Source of the DNA: JAVVHE01 sp032249695
GTDB lineage: Bacteria > Pseudomonadota > Alphaproteobacteria > Sphingomonadales > Sphingomonadaceae
Assembly: GCA_032249695.1 (NCBI GenBank)
Contig: JAVVHE010000027.1
Span: 1 to 28,459 of the forward strand
Length of the DNA stretch: 28,459 nucleotides
Direction of reading: 5' to 3'
Part shown: piece after piece, positions 8,284 through 16,162 of the stretch
How the letters are laid out: each line of letters begins with the position of its first letter
Numbering within the stretch: the stretch's first letter is position 1
Notes under the pieces: model-generated
The model's database searches: none
Seen by the model: the letters and a program-made list of their open reading frames with translations, nothing else
What the model was told of the DNA's origin: nothing
Position numbers and translations under genes: made by a program

Positions 8284-9095
8284 CAGGGCGTCGGCCGCCG
8301 AAGCGAGCGCAGCAGCGCCGCCGGGCCATCGGGCAGCGAGCGCGCCTGATCGGCCATCGCCAGCGCACCGCGATGGTCGAACCAGTGGACGACCAGCGCC
8401 GTCACGGCGCGCCGCCACGCCTCGGGCACCAGCCCGCGATCGGCGTGGCCGACCTGTGCCGTCACTTCATAGGCGTCGGGCGCATCCTCAACCGACGGCC
8501 ACGCGGTGCCTGCTCGGGCGCGCAGGCGCGCGACGCCGTTCGCAGCGGCGAGGCGCCAGTCGGTCCACGCGCTCTGCTCACCACCCGGAGCGCGGACGCT
8601 GACGCCGGTCACCGCCTGCACGGGGCGCACCGGAAGCCGCAGCTCTGCGGCGGCGGGCGCGCGGAAGGCGTAGGTCGCCGTGCGCAGCAGCCCCGCGACC
8701 CCGCTCAGCTGCTCGGCGCGCGCCTCGGCTGCGAGGATCAGGTTATGGATTTCGGCGTCGTGGTCCTCAACCTCGGCCGCGATCCCCAGGGCCGCCTTCG
8801 CCTCGTCGATCGCGACGACGGTGCCGCCCTCGATCAGCAGCGTGTCGGTGTGCGTGTCGGCCAGCCCGTTCGACAGCGTGACGGTGTTCGAAATCGTGTA
8901 GCGCCCGCCCGGCGTGCCGCCGACGGGGATGATCGCAGTGAAGCTGCCGTCGATCGGCAGCTGTGCCGCCTGCAGCACCGGCGCGCCGGGCCCGCCCGGG
9001 TCGATCGACCAGCTCGACCCGGTGATGGTGACGCCGGTGTCGAGCAGCCATTCGTTGACAACGTCGATCGCGTCGTTGGCGCTGCGGAGGATCAT
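8283..9095 (-). CDS. Head-tail connector (gp6-like) with an extra N-terminal Ig-like domain
   Basis: A 270-residue protein with two parts. Residues about 94-270 are a gp6-type connector: IDEAKAALGIAAEVEDHDAEIHNLILAAEARAEQL, the LRLPVRPVQAVTGVSV strands, and a final helical bundle containing VTALVVHWFDHRGAL. Residues about 1-91 form a beta-sandwich-like domain (GGTPGGRYTISNTVTLSNGLAD resembles phage Ig-like domains), which usual connectors lack. It sits directly on the portal ring by analogy with gp6 proteins. The ATG at 9095 overlaps the repeat-protein stop as ATGA. The fusion is seen in the sequence; the role of the extra domain is unknown. Confidence 0.82.
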   Translation of the reverse strand: MILRSANDAIDVVNEWLLDTGVTITGSSWSIDPGGPGAPVLQAAQLPIDGSFTAIIPVGGTPGGRYTISNTVTLSNGLADTHTDTLLIEGGTVVAIDEAKAALGIAAEVEDHDAEIHNLILAAEARAEQLSGVAGLLRTATYAFRAPAAAELRLPVRPVQAVTGVSVRAPGGEQSAWTDWRLAAANGVARLRARAGTAWPSVEDAPDAYEVTAQVGHADRGLVPEAWRRAVTALVVHWFDHRGALAMADQARSLPDGPAALLRSLRRPTP

Positions 9096-9901
9096 GAACT
9101 TCTCCGCGCGTGGCTTTTGCGGCGCAGATCGATGAGCCGCGCCCTGATGCGGCTGGGGCGATACCCCGCCGCCGCCAGCACGATCGCGATGAGGACGGTG
9201 CCTGCGCCGGTGCGCGCCGCTGCGCGCAGGATCGGCGACACGCGCGCCGCGCCCGCAGCGCCGCTGCCCCCTCGCGCTGCGAGGCTGACGACCGGCCGGG
9301 CCGGGGCCTTTGCGGCGCCGCCGCCGCTGCCGCGCGCGCCGGTGACGATGCGCGGCGAGCCGACGACGCGCAGCGCGACGCCAGCCGCGAAGCGCAGCGC
9401 CGCGACGATCGCCGAGCCGCTGCTGCGCCCCGCCGACCCGCTGCCGCCACGCGCTCCGACCGCAACGGCCGGGCTGCCCGTGCCGCGTGCTGCCGCGCCG
9501 CTTCCGCCGCGTCCGCCGACGGGAGTCAGCGCCACCGGCACGCCGCGCCCACCCGCACCGCTGCCGCCGCGCCCGGGCACGACGGCGAGCGGAGTGGGAA
9601 CGCCGCGCGCCGCAGCTCCGCTGCCGCCGCGTGCCGGCACAGGCGCGAGCGGCACTGCCGAGCCTCGCGCGCCCGGCCCCGCGCCGCCGCGCCCGCCGCC
9701 TGCTGCCACCGGCACCGCGCTCGCGCGCGAGGCCGCGCCCGTGCCCAGGCGCAGGCGCGGAGCGATCGACGCCACCGCCGCGCCACGTGCGCCGATGCCG
9801 CTGCCGAAGCGTGACGCCACGGTGATGGCAGCGGCGGCGGCGGCGGCCAGCCGGGGCGCCGCTCCGAACGGCACGGCAGCAACGGGTGCGCCACCGAACA
9901 C
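9092..9901 (-). CDS. Repeat protein with eleven 20-residue units, unknown function
   Basis: A 269-residue Ala/Gly/Arg/Val-rich protein. From about residue 31 the sequence repeats with an exact 20-residue period: R(G)GSGAAARG-type turns at 31, 51, 71, 91, 111, 131 and 151, then in degenerate form at 170, 190, 210 and 230. The turns alternate with Val/Pro/Ala segments such as VPLAPVPA. There are no cysteines. Near the C-terminus, about 233-246 is strongly hydrophobic (GTVLIAIVLAAAGY), followed by a very basic tail. The GTG start at 9901 and ATGA overlap with the connector support translation. The pattern suggests a regular beta-rich rod or solenoid, perhaps a capsid or tail fibre component. I do not recognise a family. 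Confidence 0.7.
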   Translation of the reverse strand: MFGGAPVAAVPFGAAPRLAAAAAAAITVASRFGSGIGARGAAVASIAPRLRLGTGAASRASAVPVAAGGGRGGAGPGARGSAVPLAPVPARGGSGAAARGVPTPLAVVPGRGGSGAGGRGVPVALTPVGGRGGSGAAARGTGSPAVAVGARGGSGSAGRSSGSAIVAALRFAAGVALRVVGSPRIVTGARGSGGGAAKAPARPVVSLAARGGSGAAGAARVSPILRAAARTGAGTVLIAIVLAAAGYRPSRIRARLIDLRRKSHARRSS

Positions 9902-9907
9902 CGCTCG

Positions 9908-10261
9908 CTAGCCCTGCAGCCCGATCTGCGCCTTGATCGCGGACTGCGTCGCCTCGGCCTCGTCGATCTTCGTCGACAGCAACGACACCTGCGAGGTCAG
10001 ATGGTCGCGCGAGTCCTTCATGCTCGCGATCTGGCCCTTCAGCGCGTCGAGCTGCTCGGCGAGCGTCGGCGGCGGCGCGAAGGCCGGGTCTGGCTCCATG
10101 AACTGCCCGGTCGTCGGGTTGAACAGCCAGCCGACCTGGCACGCCTCGTCAGCGCCCAGCTGCTTCTGAGCGAACTTCGATTCGTCGAAGCCCGATTGCG
10201 GGCCATCGGTGATCTGCGTGACCTTCAGCGTCGAAAGCTCGATGAATGCGAACCTGTCCAT
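9908..10261 (-). CDS. Fibre-associated small protein (chaperone-like position)
   Basis: A 117-residue protein. The first 60 residues (FAFIELSTLKVTQITDG and VGWLFNPTTGQFMEPDP) resemble small phage proteins that follow fibre genes and carry a (V/G)W.(F/Y)(N/D)..TG.F..P motif. Residues about 66-117 form a clear coiled coil (LAEQLDALKGQIASMKDSRDH and onward). GGGAG lies just before the ATG at 10261. Location behind the glycine-rich fibre suggests a fibre assembly factor or trimerising partner; this is inference from position. Confidence 0.72.
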   Translation of the reverse strand: MDRFAFIELSTLKVTQITDGPQSGFDESKFAQKQLGADEACQVGWLFNPTTGQFMEPDPAFAPPPTLAEQLDALKGQIASMKDSRDHLTSQVSLLSTKIDEAEATQSAIKAQIGLQG

Positions 10262-10274
10262 TGCTGTTCTCCCG

Positions 10275-11429
10275 TCAATTGAAGTGCGTGACCACGATGA
10301 CGAGGCCGTTTCCTCCGGCCCCGCCTGCGCCCGAAAGCGTGCCGTTGCGCGATCCGCCGCCGCCGCCGCCGCCGCCGCCGGGCAGCTGGCCCGCTCCGCC
10401 CGCGCTCGGCGTCGAACCCGACGAGCCACCGCCCGCAGCGCCTCCGCCACCGCCCTGGCCGCCGCGACGATCGCTGCTCGCGCGCGCAGCAGGCGAGGTG
10501 CCATTGACTCCCGACGTGCCGCCCGCGCCGCCGCCGCCGCCAGCGGTGAAGTTGTTGCCGGTCGCTCCATAGGAATCGCCGCCGCCCGCCTGGCCGCCGA
10601 GCGCGGTATCGGATGAGGTGATCGGGCCGCCGCCGCCGCCGCCGCCCGCCGCGAACGACTGGCCGCGCGCGCCGACATTGTTGCTGACGCCCCCAGCGCC
10701 GCCGGTCTGGTAGCCCGACATGCCGCCGCCGCCGTTGCCGCCGGTGCTCGACGCGCCGAAGCCGCCGGTGCCGTTGGCCCCGCCGCCCGCTGCCACGAAG
10801 GCACCGAACGACGAGGCGCTGCCCGAGCTGCCGTTGACGCCCGACGTGCTGTCGGTCGACGCGGCGGCGCCGCCGCTGCCGCCCGCGCCGACCGTCACGC
10901 TGACGCTGCTGCCCAGCGCCGCCGGATCGAGCCGCGCCCAGCTGAAGCCGCCGCCGCCGCCGCCGCCGCCGCCGCCCGCCTGCGTGCCCGAGCCAGCGCG
11001 CTGGCCGGAACCGCCGCCGCCGCCGCCGCCCCAGACGAACACCTCCACCGCCGACGCGTCGGGTGGCACGCTGTAGGTGCCGCTGGAGCTGAAAACCTGC
11101 GTCAGCGGCTTGGCGCGCCCGGCCACCTGGCCGATGAAGACGCGCCTGGTGCCCGCGCTCCAGTTGACCGCGGCGCCCGCATTCGAGCTGGCGAGGATCG
11201 TGGTGCGCGCGAGGCCGCCGCCTGCCTGCATCGTGCCGAGGAACGCCTCCCACGCGCCGCTCGCGTTGCCGTTGGCATCGATCGCCTCCGCCACGCACAG
11301 CGCCGTGTCGCCCGTCGCAAGCACCGTGCCGAAGGCCTGCCGACCCGCCTCGGCTCCGGCGAGCGCGTAGGCGCCCGTCCCCGTCGTGGCGCTCGTCTCG
11401 CTGACGCGGTCTGCGGTGACGTGCGCCAC
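10275..11429 (-). CDS. Glycine-rich receptor-binding fibre/adhesin
   Basis: A 384-residue protein. Residues 1-108 match a domain common at the N-terminus of phage fibres (MAHVTADRVSETSATTGTG, ALCVAEAIDANG, LARTTILASSNAGAAVNWSAG). Residues about 109-125 begin the VFSSSGTYSVPPDASAVEV strand that usually precedes glycine-rich domains. Residues 130-384 are an extended Gly-rich region with runs of up to ten glycines, ending in GNGLVIVVTHFN, the normal GLVIV-type terminus. Proteins of this kind resemble T-even gp38-type adhesins and bind the host surface. The start is a GTG at 11429. Its position between capsid and connector genes is unusual for a fibre. Confidence 0.85.
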   Translation of the reverse strand: MAHVTADRVSETSATTGTGAYALAGAEAGRQAFGTVLATGDTALCVAEAIDANGNASGAWEAFLGTMQAGGGLARTTILASSNAGAAVNWSAGTRRVFIGQVAGRAKPLTQVFSSSGTYSVPPDASAVEVFVWGGGGGGGSGQRAGSGTQAGGGGGGGGGGFSWARLDPAALGSSVSVTVGAGGSGGAAASTDSTSGVNGSSGSASSFGAFVAAGGGANGTGGFGASSTGGNGGGGMSGYQTGGAGGVSNNVGARGQSFAAGGGGGGGPITSSDTALGGQAGGGDSYGATGNNFTAGGGGGAGGTSGVNGTSPAARASSDRRGGQGGGGGAAGGGSSGSTPSAGGAGQLPGGGGGGGGGSRNGTLSGAGGAGGNGLVIVVTHFN

Positions 11430-11436
11430 GGTGGCC

Positions 11437-12174
11437 CTAGAAGTTCAGGCTGAACTGCGTGCCGGTCGTCAGCTGGTACTGCCCGGCGGTGGCGAAGGGC
11501 TGCTCGGCGATCTGCTGCACGAAGCAGCCGGTGGCACCGACGGTCGTCAGCGTGATCGCGGCACCGCCCGCAGTCGCGCCGACGGCGAAGCTGTTGGCGG
11601 TCGGCGAGCGCACGAAGTAGGTGACGCCCTCGGTCAGCCCGCCCGGCGGGGTGCCGCCGTGGAAGGCAATCGTGGTATCCGCCGCGAAGCCGTGTGCTGG
11701 CAGCTGGATGAGCGAGCCGGTCGTGTCGACTGTATATTCCAGCGGATCGAAGCCGCCCGCCGGGACGGTCGCGTGGCAGGTGCCGCCCGTCAGCGCCGTG
11801 AAGCCCGCGATCCAGCGCACCGTGGCGCCCGAGGGAATCGGCAGCGTCGCCGCAGCGGAAAGCGCTCCGATGCCGCCCGCCACCGTCCCCCACGTGACGG
11901 GCTGGCGCGCGTAGGTGCCGCCCGAAAGCTCGCTGCTGCCAGCGGTGCCCGGAAAGGCCGAGTGCGCGCTCACATGCGTGATCGCCGCCAGCAGCGCCGT
12001 CAGCGCGACGTTCTTGCCGCTGGGGTTGATGCCCTTCGTCTCGGGCGCCGTCAGCAGCGCCGGATCGATATCGAGCCGCTTCAGCAGCGCGATCGTCTCG
12101 GGCCGCAGCGGTCCGCGCGGCGTCCACAGCGGCGCGGTGGGGGCGTTCAACGCCCCCATGAACTTGCGTTCCAT
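11437..12174 (-). CDS. Phage fibre / structural protein, beta-rich
   Basis: A 245-residue protein starting MERKFMGALNAPTAPLW. Most of it is predicted beta structure with repeated T/G-rich turns. It includes a segment (LIQLPAHGFAADTTIAFHGGTPPGGLTEGVTYFVRSPTANSFAV) that resembles small beta domains found in phage tail and fibre proteins. It lies between a decoration-like gene and the glycine-rich adhesin, so it probably belongs to the same surface structure. Start and previous stop share a base (TAATG). A perfect 7-bp hairpin follows about 17 bases after the start codon. Confidence 0.75.
   Translation of the reverse strand: MERKFMGALNAPTAPLWTPRGPLRPETIALLKRLDIDPALLTAPETKGINPSGKNVALTALLAAITHVSAHSAFPGTAGSSELSGGTYARQPVTWGTVAGGIGALSAAATLPIPSGATVRWIAGFTALTGGTCHATVPAGGFDPLEYTVDTTGSLIQLPAHGFAADTTIAFHGGTPPGGLTEGVTYFVRSPTANSFAVGATAGGAAITLTTVGATGCFVQQIAEQPFATAGQYQLTTGTQFSLNF
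12139..12157 (-). promoter_or_regulatory. Hairpin at the 5' end of the fibre gene
   Basis: A perfect inverted repeat, GGGGGCG-TTCAA-CGCCCCC, with a seven-base stem lies at codons about 7-12 of the 245-residue fibre gene, adjacent to an alternative in-frame ATG (MGAL). In mRNA it would place a very stable stem just past the start codon. It could lower translation of the fibre relative to capsid genes or attenuate transcription. No U-tract follows, so a classical terminator is unlikely. Confidence 0.4.
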
Positions 12175-12617
12175 TACTGGCTCAGCCGGTGTTTGCTGCC
12201 GCGCACGATGATCGACTGCACCAGCGTGCCGGTGCCGTGCGTGCCGACATAGGTTGCGGTATGCCGCCAGTAGCGCGCCAGACGGTTGAAGTGGTAGGCG
12301 GTGAAGCCAGCAGCCGCGCGCGCCGCGCTATAGCTTTCGATTACGCCGTTCGTGATCGCGAACGGGTCTTTCTCGCCCTGGCGATAGACGTCGCCGCGCG
12401 AGACCTGCGTCCACGTCGATCCGTCCTGGCTGTATTCCAGCACGTGGTCGATGCGGTTGTTCGCGTCGAAGGTGATGCCGCCGACCCCGCCGTAGATGAG
12501 GAGCCCGCCGGCGGCGTTCCCCTGCATGTCGACGGCCACGCCGACTGCGGTCGCGGTCCGGACAAGCGGCGCCAGGCTGATCGCTGCCGAAATCCGGTTG
12601 ATGATATCCATGATCAT
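12174..12617 (-). CDS. Capsid-associated (decoration-like) small structural protein
   Basis: A 147-residue protein immediately after the major capsid gene. It begins MIMDIINRISAAISLAPLVRTATAVGVAVDMQGN and continues with GGITFDANNRIDHVLEYSQDGSTWTQV and a GTHGTGTL motif near the end. Short beta-rich proteins of this pattern are commonly encoded next to HK97-type capsid genes in alphaproteobacterial phages and are candidate head decoration or vertex proteins. The first ATG at 12617 follows GGAGA by five bases; a second ATG two codons on is possible. Function is inferred from position. Confidence 0.78.
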   Translation of the reverse strand: MIMDIINRISAAISLAPLVRTATAVGVAVDMQGNAAGGLLIYGGVGGITFDANNRIDHVLEYSQDGSTWTQVSRGDVYRQGEKDPFAITNGVIESYSAARAAAGFTAYHFNRLARYWRHTATYVGTHGTGTLVQSIIVRGSKHRLSQ

Positions 12618-12681
12618 GATCGTCTCCGGTTGCTTGGCGAGGACCGCGGCCCGCGCGCGTCACGTTGGGTGGGGCAGGGCG

Positions 12682-14136
12682 TCAGGCCGCGCGGAGCAGC
12701 TTCACGGCCTCGAAGTTGACGACGCCGCCGCCGACGCGCCGTCGCATGTGGAACACCACCTGGCCCTGGTTCGCGAGGCTGTACGGGTCGCGCAGCGTGA
12801 AGTCGGTCCCGGCCTTGGTGACGACCAGGTAGGCTTGCGCGAAGTCTCCGAACGCCATCGGGAAAGCATTCGCTGCGAAATCCGGCATGAAATCGTCGGT
12901 ATAGACCGGGTATCCGAAGATCGTGCCCTCGGCGCGCGGGATCATGGGATTGTCCGCAGTCGACAGCGTGCCGCCGTTCGGCAGGAAATAATACTCGCCC
13001 TGCGCGCTGCGCAGCTGCCGCACGACCGACAGCGACAGGTCGTTCATGATGAACGCTCCGTTCGCACGGTACTGGCGGCGCAGCGCGTGGATGAGGCTGA
13101 GGATGTTGTTCGCGTCGGCGATGCCCGTCGCACTGCCCGACCCGACGAAGCCGATGCTGCCCCAGGCGTAGCTGGCGTTCGCGACCGTCGGGTAGCTCAG
13201 CAGGCCGCGCGGGCGCGTGACGCCGTCGCCCGAAATGACTGCCGCTCCGACGCGCTCGCCGAACTCGATGCCGCCATCCGACGCGACGATCCCGGCCACG
13301 TCGAACGCTGAGTCTTCCAGCGCGAGCTGGCTGACATAGGGCCGCGCGTAGACTTCCTTCAGCTGGATCTCGATCGAATCGAACTGCGGCGTTCCGGTCT
13401 CGGGCCGCGCCTCGGTCTCGCCGACCCAACCCGAACTCATCCCTGAAAGGTTGACCAGCTTGGTGTAGCTGCGACCGCCCGTCGTCACGCTGCCCGCAAC
13501 CGCCTGCAGGCCCGAATAGCGGGCGAGAACGCGCGTGATCATCGTGTCAACCTCGGTCGGCGCCAGCAGCGCGCCACCGGCCGGGTCGATGCCGACGGCC
13601 ACGGCCTTCACCTCCTCAGGGGTGAAGGCCTCCTTCCCCTTGCGGAAAAAGCGCTCGATCGCTGCGCTATAGTCGGCATAGCCCTTGTGATCGACGGGCT
13701 CGCCGCCAAACGCCGCGCGCGCGGCGTTGAAGCTCTTGAGCGAAAGCTGCGCCGCCGCGTCGGGCGTGGGAGCCTCGGCGCGCGGCCGCGCGGCCTGCGC
13801 GTGCAGGCTCTTCAGTTCGGCGCTGATCGTCGTCAGCGCCTCGTCGAGCTTGGCGATCTCGGCCTTGGTGACCGCGTCGCCGCCGCCCTTCGCCTCCTGG
13901 CCGGCAAGCTTGTCGACCTTTGACTTCAGCTCCTCGTGTGCCTTCGCCTGGCGCTCGACGAGACTGCCCATCTTCGTGATCAGTTCGGCGGTGGGATCGG
14001 CCCTCGGATCCTCCCCACCGCCTTCGCTTTTGACCTCGAAGCCACGGCTCGCTCCGGCAGCGGCTGCGATCAGCGCGGCCATGTCGCTCTGCGCCAGTTC
14101 GGCCCCGCCTGCGTCGATTGTGATGCTTTGTGCCAT
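12682..14136 (-). CDS. HK97-type major capsid protein
   Basis: A 484-residue protein. Residues about 45-115 are a charged coiled-coil delta/scaffold domain, likely removed by the prohead protease during maturation. The HK97-fold shell domain starts near residue 180 (VGIDPAGGALLAPTEVDTMI). It includes GWVGETEARPETGTPQFDSI (237-256), ARPYVSQLALEDSAFD and ISGDGVTRPRGLL (301-313), all standard capsid landmarks. GAGGAC precedes the ATG. The upstream protease and portal genes give the normal head operon order. It should build the icosahedral shell; whether it cross-links cannot be told from the sequence. Confidence 0.95.
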   Translation of the reverse strand: MAQSITIDAGGAELAQSDMAALIAAAAGASRGFEVKSEGGGEDPRADPTAELITKMGSLVERQAKAHEELKSKVDKLAGQEAKGGGDAVTKAEIAKLDEALTTISAELKSLHAQAARPRAEAPTPDAAAQLSLKSFNAARAAFGGEPVDHKGYADYSAAIERFFRKGKEAFTPEEVKAVAVGIDPAGGALLAPTEVDTMITRVLARYSGLQAVAGSVTTGGRSYTKLVNLSGMSSGWVGETEARPETGTPQFDSIEIQLKEVYARPYVSQLALEDSAFDVAGIVASDGGIEFGERVGAAVISGDGVTRPRGLLSYPTVANASYAWGSIGFVGSGSATGIADANNILSLIHALRRQYRANGAFIMNDLSLSVVRQLRSAQGEYYFLPNGGTLSTADNPMIPRAEGTIFGYPVYTDDFMPDFAANAFPMAFGDFAQAYLVVTKAGTDFTLRDPYSLANQGQVVFHMRRRVGGGVVNFEAVKLLRAA

Positions 14137-14150
14137 TCGTCTGTCCTCGT

Positions 14151-14166
14151 GGGGGTGGAAGCCCCC
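14151..14166 (-). promoter_or_regulatory. Small stem-loop between protease and capsid genes
   Basis: In the 36-base gap before the capsid start, CCCCC and GGGGG arms of five bases flank a six-base loop, just upstream of the GAGGAC ribosome site. It could protect the 5' end of a processed capsid mRNA or tune capsid translation. The stem is short, so confidence is low. Confidence 0.3.
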
Positions 14167-14172
14167 GCGCGG

Positions 14173-14886
14173 TCAGGCGAGGGCGAGGGAGTTCAGCCGC
14201 TCGAGCGCGGCGCGCGCGGCAGCCTCGCGCGCGGCGGCGGCCTCCCCGCTTGCCGGGTCGAGCGCCTTGAAGCCGTTCTGCAGCAGCGTCTCGGTCTCAT
14301 GCCGCCCGAACCCCGCCTGCATCAGCGCAGCGCGCGCCCGCTGCGCGGCCTCGCCCTTGACGGCGTCGATCCGCGCGCGCGGGTTCATCGGCCGGGTGAC
14401 GAGCGAGATTTCGATGAGCTCCAGATCCTTGATGATGCGGTCGGGTTCGCCGGTCTTCGGGCGCGGGTTGGTCTTCGCGTCGCGCACGCGATAGCCGATC
14501 GACAGCCCAGCGACCGCAGGCCGGGGCTGCATCTTGAGGAGGGCCAGTACGTCCCTGCCGGTCGAAGTATGCGCGAGCTGTCCCTGAACGCGCAGCCCCC
14601 GCTCGTCTTCCGACAGCGAGGTCCATACGCCAATCGGTAGCGTAGCTACCCCGCTCATGCCTAGCCCGTGTTCAAGCAGCATCAGCGGAAACTGTGGATC
14701 GATCTTGCGCGCCGCCGCCTGAACCGCGCGCCTGAAGGCGCCGGGCAGGATCTGGTCACCGCCGAGATCGACATTGTTGAACACCGCGCCATAGCCTTCG
14801 AACAGTCCCTGCGCCGCGCTGTCCCCGCCGCCGTCGATCAGTTTCAGTTCCAGCAGCGGCAGGTGGCTGAGTTCGTTCGCCCGCAT
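14173..14886 (-). CDS. Prohead protease, HK97 gp4 (S78) family
   Basis: A 237-residue protein with FEGYGAVFNNVDLGGDQILPGAF at residues 29-51, the hallmark of HK97-type prohead proteases. The candidate catalytic histidine is H73 (LLEHG) and the serine is S129 (AGLSIGY). It should cleave the capsid delta domain and the internal scaffold before DNA packaging. The long C-terminal Ala-rich helix (about 165-237) may be a targeting segment removed by self-cleavage. The ATG at 14886 was chosen because GGGAGG sits just upstream; the frame's longer extension would run into the portal gene. Confidence 0.92.
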   Translation of the reverse strand: MRANELSHLPLLELKLIDGGGDSAAQGLFEGYGAVFNNVDLGGDQILPGAFRRAVQAAARKIDPQFPLMLLEHGLGMSGVATLPIGVWTSLSEDERGLRVQGQLAHTSTGRDVLALLKMQPRPAVAGLSIGYRVRDAKTNPRPKTGEPDRIIKDLELIEISLVTRPMNPRARIDAVKGEAAQRARAALMQAGFGRHETETLLQNGFKALDPASGEAAAAREAAARAALERLNSLALA

Positions 14887-14890
14887 GTGC

Positions 14891-16162
14891 TTATCCCTCC
14901 CCCGTTGCAGCGGCCCCCGCCGCGTCGTTCGCCACACCCGCGCGCTGCACGCGCTCGTCGCCCCAGCTGAGCGGGCCGTAATCCTGCGCCTCGCGGACCT
15001 CGTTCACCGTCATCCACGGCTCGTGGCCGCCCGCGCCCAGCGCGATCGAGAAATACTTCGCCCGCGCTTCAAGGCTGGCGCGCGCCAGTGCCGACAGGTT
15101 GAACTTGAAGTGCAGCCCGCGCGCGCGGTCACCAGCCGACAGCAGCGCCAGGTCGGCGGACTGCTCCAAGCGCAGCGCCGAGGGCAGCACCGTCTGCTGG
15201 TCGTGCTGCGCGAAGAAGGCCTCGGCGCTCGCGTGCGTCGCGGTCTTGTCCGACGAATAGACCATGATCGGCGCAACGCCCATGAAGCGGCACGCCTCCT
15301 CGACTGCGAACTTCCTCTGTTCGATCGTCTGCGCGTCATCGGCGGTCATCGCCATCGACGTCCACTTCATGCCGTTTTCCAGAAGCAGCGCGCGCCCGGC
15401 GTTCGATACGCCGCTGTAGAGTTGCGCGATGACTTCCTTGAACTCCCGCTTCTGTTCCTCGCTGAAACTCTCGCCGTCGGGCAGCGTGAACGCGCCGCTG
15501 GGGCGCACGCCCTGCGCGAACAGCTGGGCTGCATACTGCTCGGACGCGACCGACAGCCCGATGGCCTCGCGCGCGAGGCTCAGCGGCTCCCACTCCTGGA
15601 CGCCGTTCCAGCCGAGCCCGCGATAATGCCAGATCTGTTTGGGCCCGAGATTGTTGATCCCGCCCAGCGTCGGCACGCTGACGTCGTACATGCAGCGCCA
15701 CCCGTCGACGATGCGCACGCTCACCCAGCGTGGATCGAGCGGCAGCAGCTCGGCCACCTCGCCGCGTGCGTCGAGTGTCTTCAGCCAGAAGCTGCGCCCG
15801 GCGAGCGCGTTGTGCAGCTCGGCGGTCTCGACAAGGTCGAACTGGCCCATCCAGCTGTTGGGGTGGCGGATCAGCTCGGCAGCCGGGTGGCTGTCGACCT
15901 GGACGACCGATCGGCCCTGCCGCTGCATCAGCCGCAGCGGCGCCGACGCCAGGCTCTGCGAGCGGACACGCGCGCAGGCGAGGATCGTCGCGACGCGAAT
16001 CGCCGTTTCAAACGTGACGGGAACGCTGGACTTCGATTGCAGGCCGTTCACGAACGCGAGGAACTCGGCGGATGCCAGGCCGAACGGGCCGCCGGTGATC
16101 GACGGTCGCTCGACCGTGCCCTTAAGGCCAAACGCCTGTCCGATGCGTGATAGTGCCTTCAC
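14891..16162 (-). CDS. HK97-family portal protein
   Basis: A 423-residue protein with the expected portal features: an N-terminal VPVTFETAIRVATILACARVRSQSLASAPLRL segment (47-78), LAGRSFWLK, LDPRWVSVRIVDG, IWHYRGLGWNG and the core FMGVAPIMVYSSDKTATHASAEAFFAQHDQQTVLP. It forms the dodecameric ring at one capsid vertex through which DNA is packed and ejected. The start is GTG at 16162, overlapping the terminase stop as GTGA, and the end lies four bases before the protease start. Confidence 0.95.
   Translation of the reverse strand: MKALSRIGQAFGLKGTVERPSITGGPFGLASAEFLAFVNGLQSKSSVPVTFETAIRVATILACARVRSQSLASAPLRLMQRQGRSVVQVDSHPAAELIRHPNSWMGQFDLVETAELHNALAGRSFWLKTLDARGEVAELLPLDPRWVSVRIVDGWRCMYDVSVPTLGGINNLGPKQIWHYRGLGWNGVQEWEPLSLAREAIGLSVASEQYAAQLFAQGVRPSGAFTLPDGESFSEEQKREFKEVIAQLYSGVSNAGRALLLENGMKWTSMAMTADDAQTIEQRKFAVEEACRFMGVAPIMVYSSDKTATHASAEAFFAQHDQQTVLPSALRLEQSADLALLSAGDRARGLHFKFNLSALARASLEARAKYFSIALGAGGHEPWMTVNEVREAQDYGPLSWGDERVQRAGVANDAAGAAATGEG

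Noticed and set aside
9110..9911. Plus-strand frames opposite the repeat protein, also long and repetitive
   Set aside because: Any frame across a 60-bp tandem repeat looks repetitive. Only the minus frame has overlaps linking it to the neighbouring genes and a plausible start.
10275..11100. GC-rich trinucleotide runs in the glycine-rich gene considered as a possible non-coding repeat array or CRISPR-like region
   Set aside because: The runs are glycine codons in an adhesin frame that keeps its N-terminal domain and its GLVIV terminus. There is no repeat/spacer structure.
14885..16150. 421-codon plus-strand frame opposite the portal gene
   Set aside because: Composition is typical of a GC-driven shadow; the minus-strand portal protein is unmistakable.
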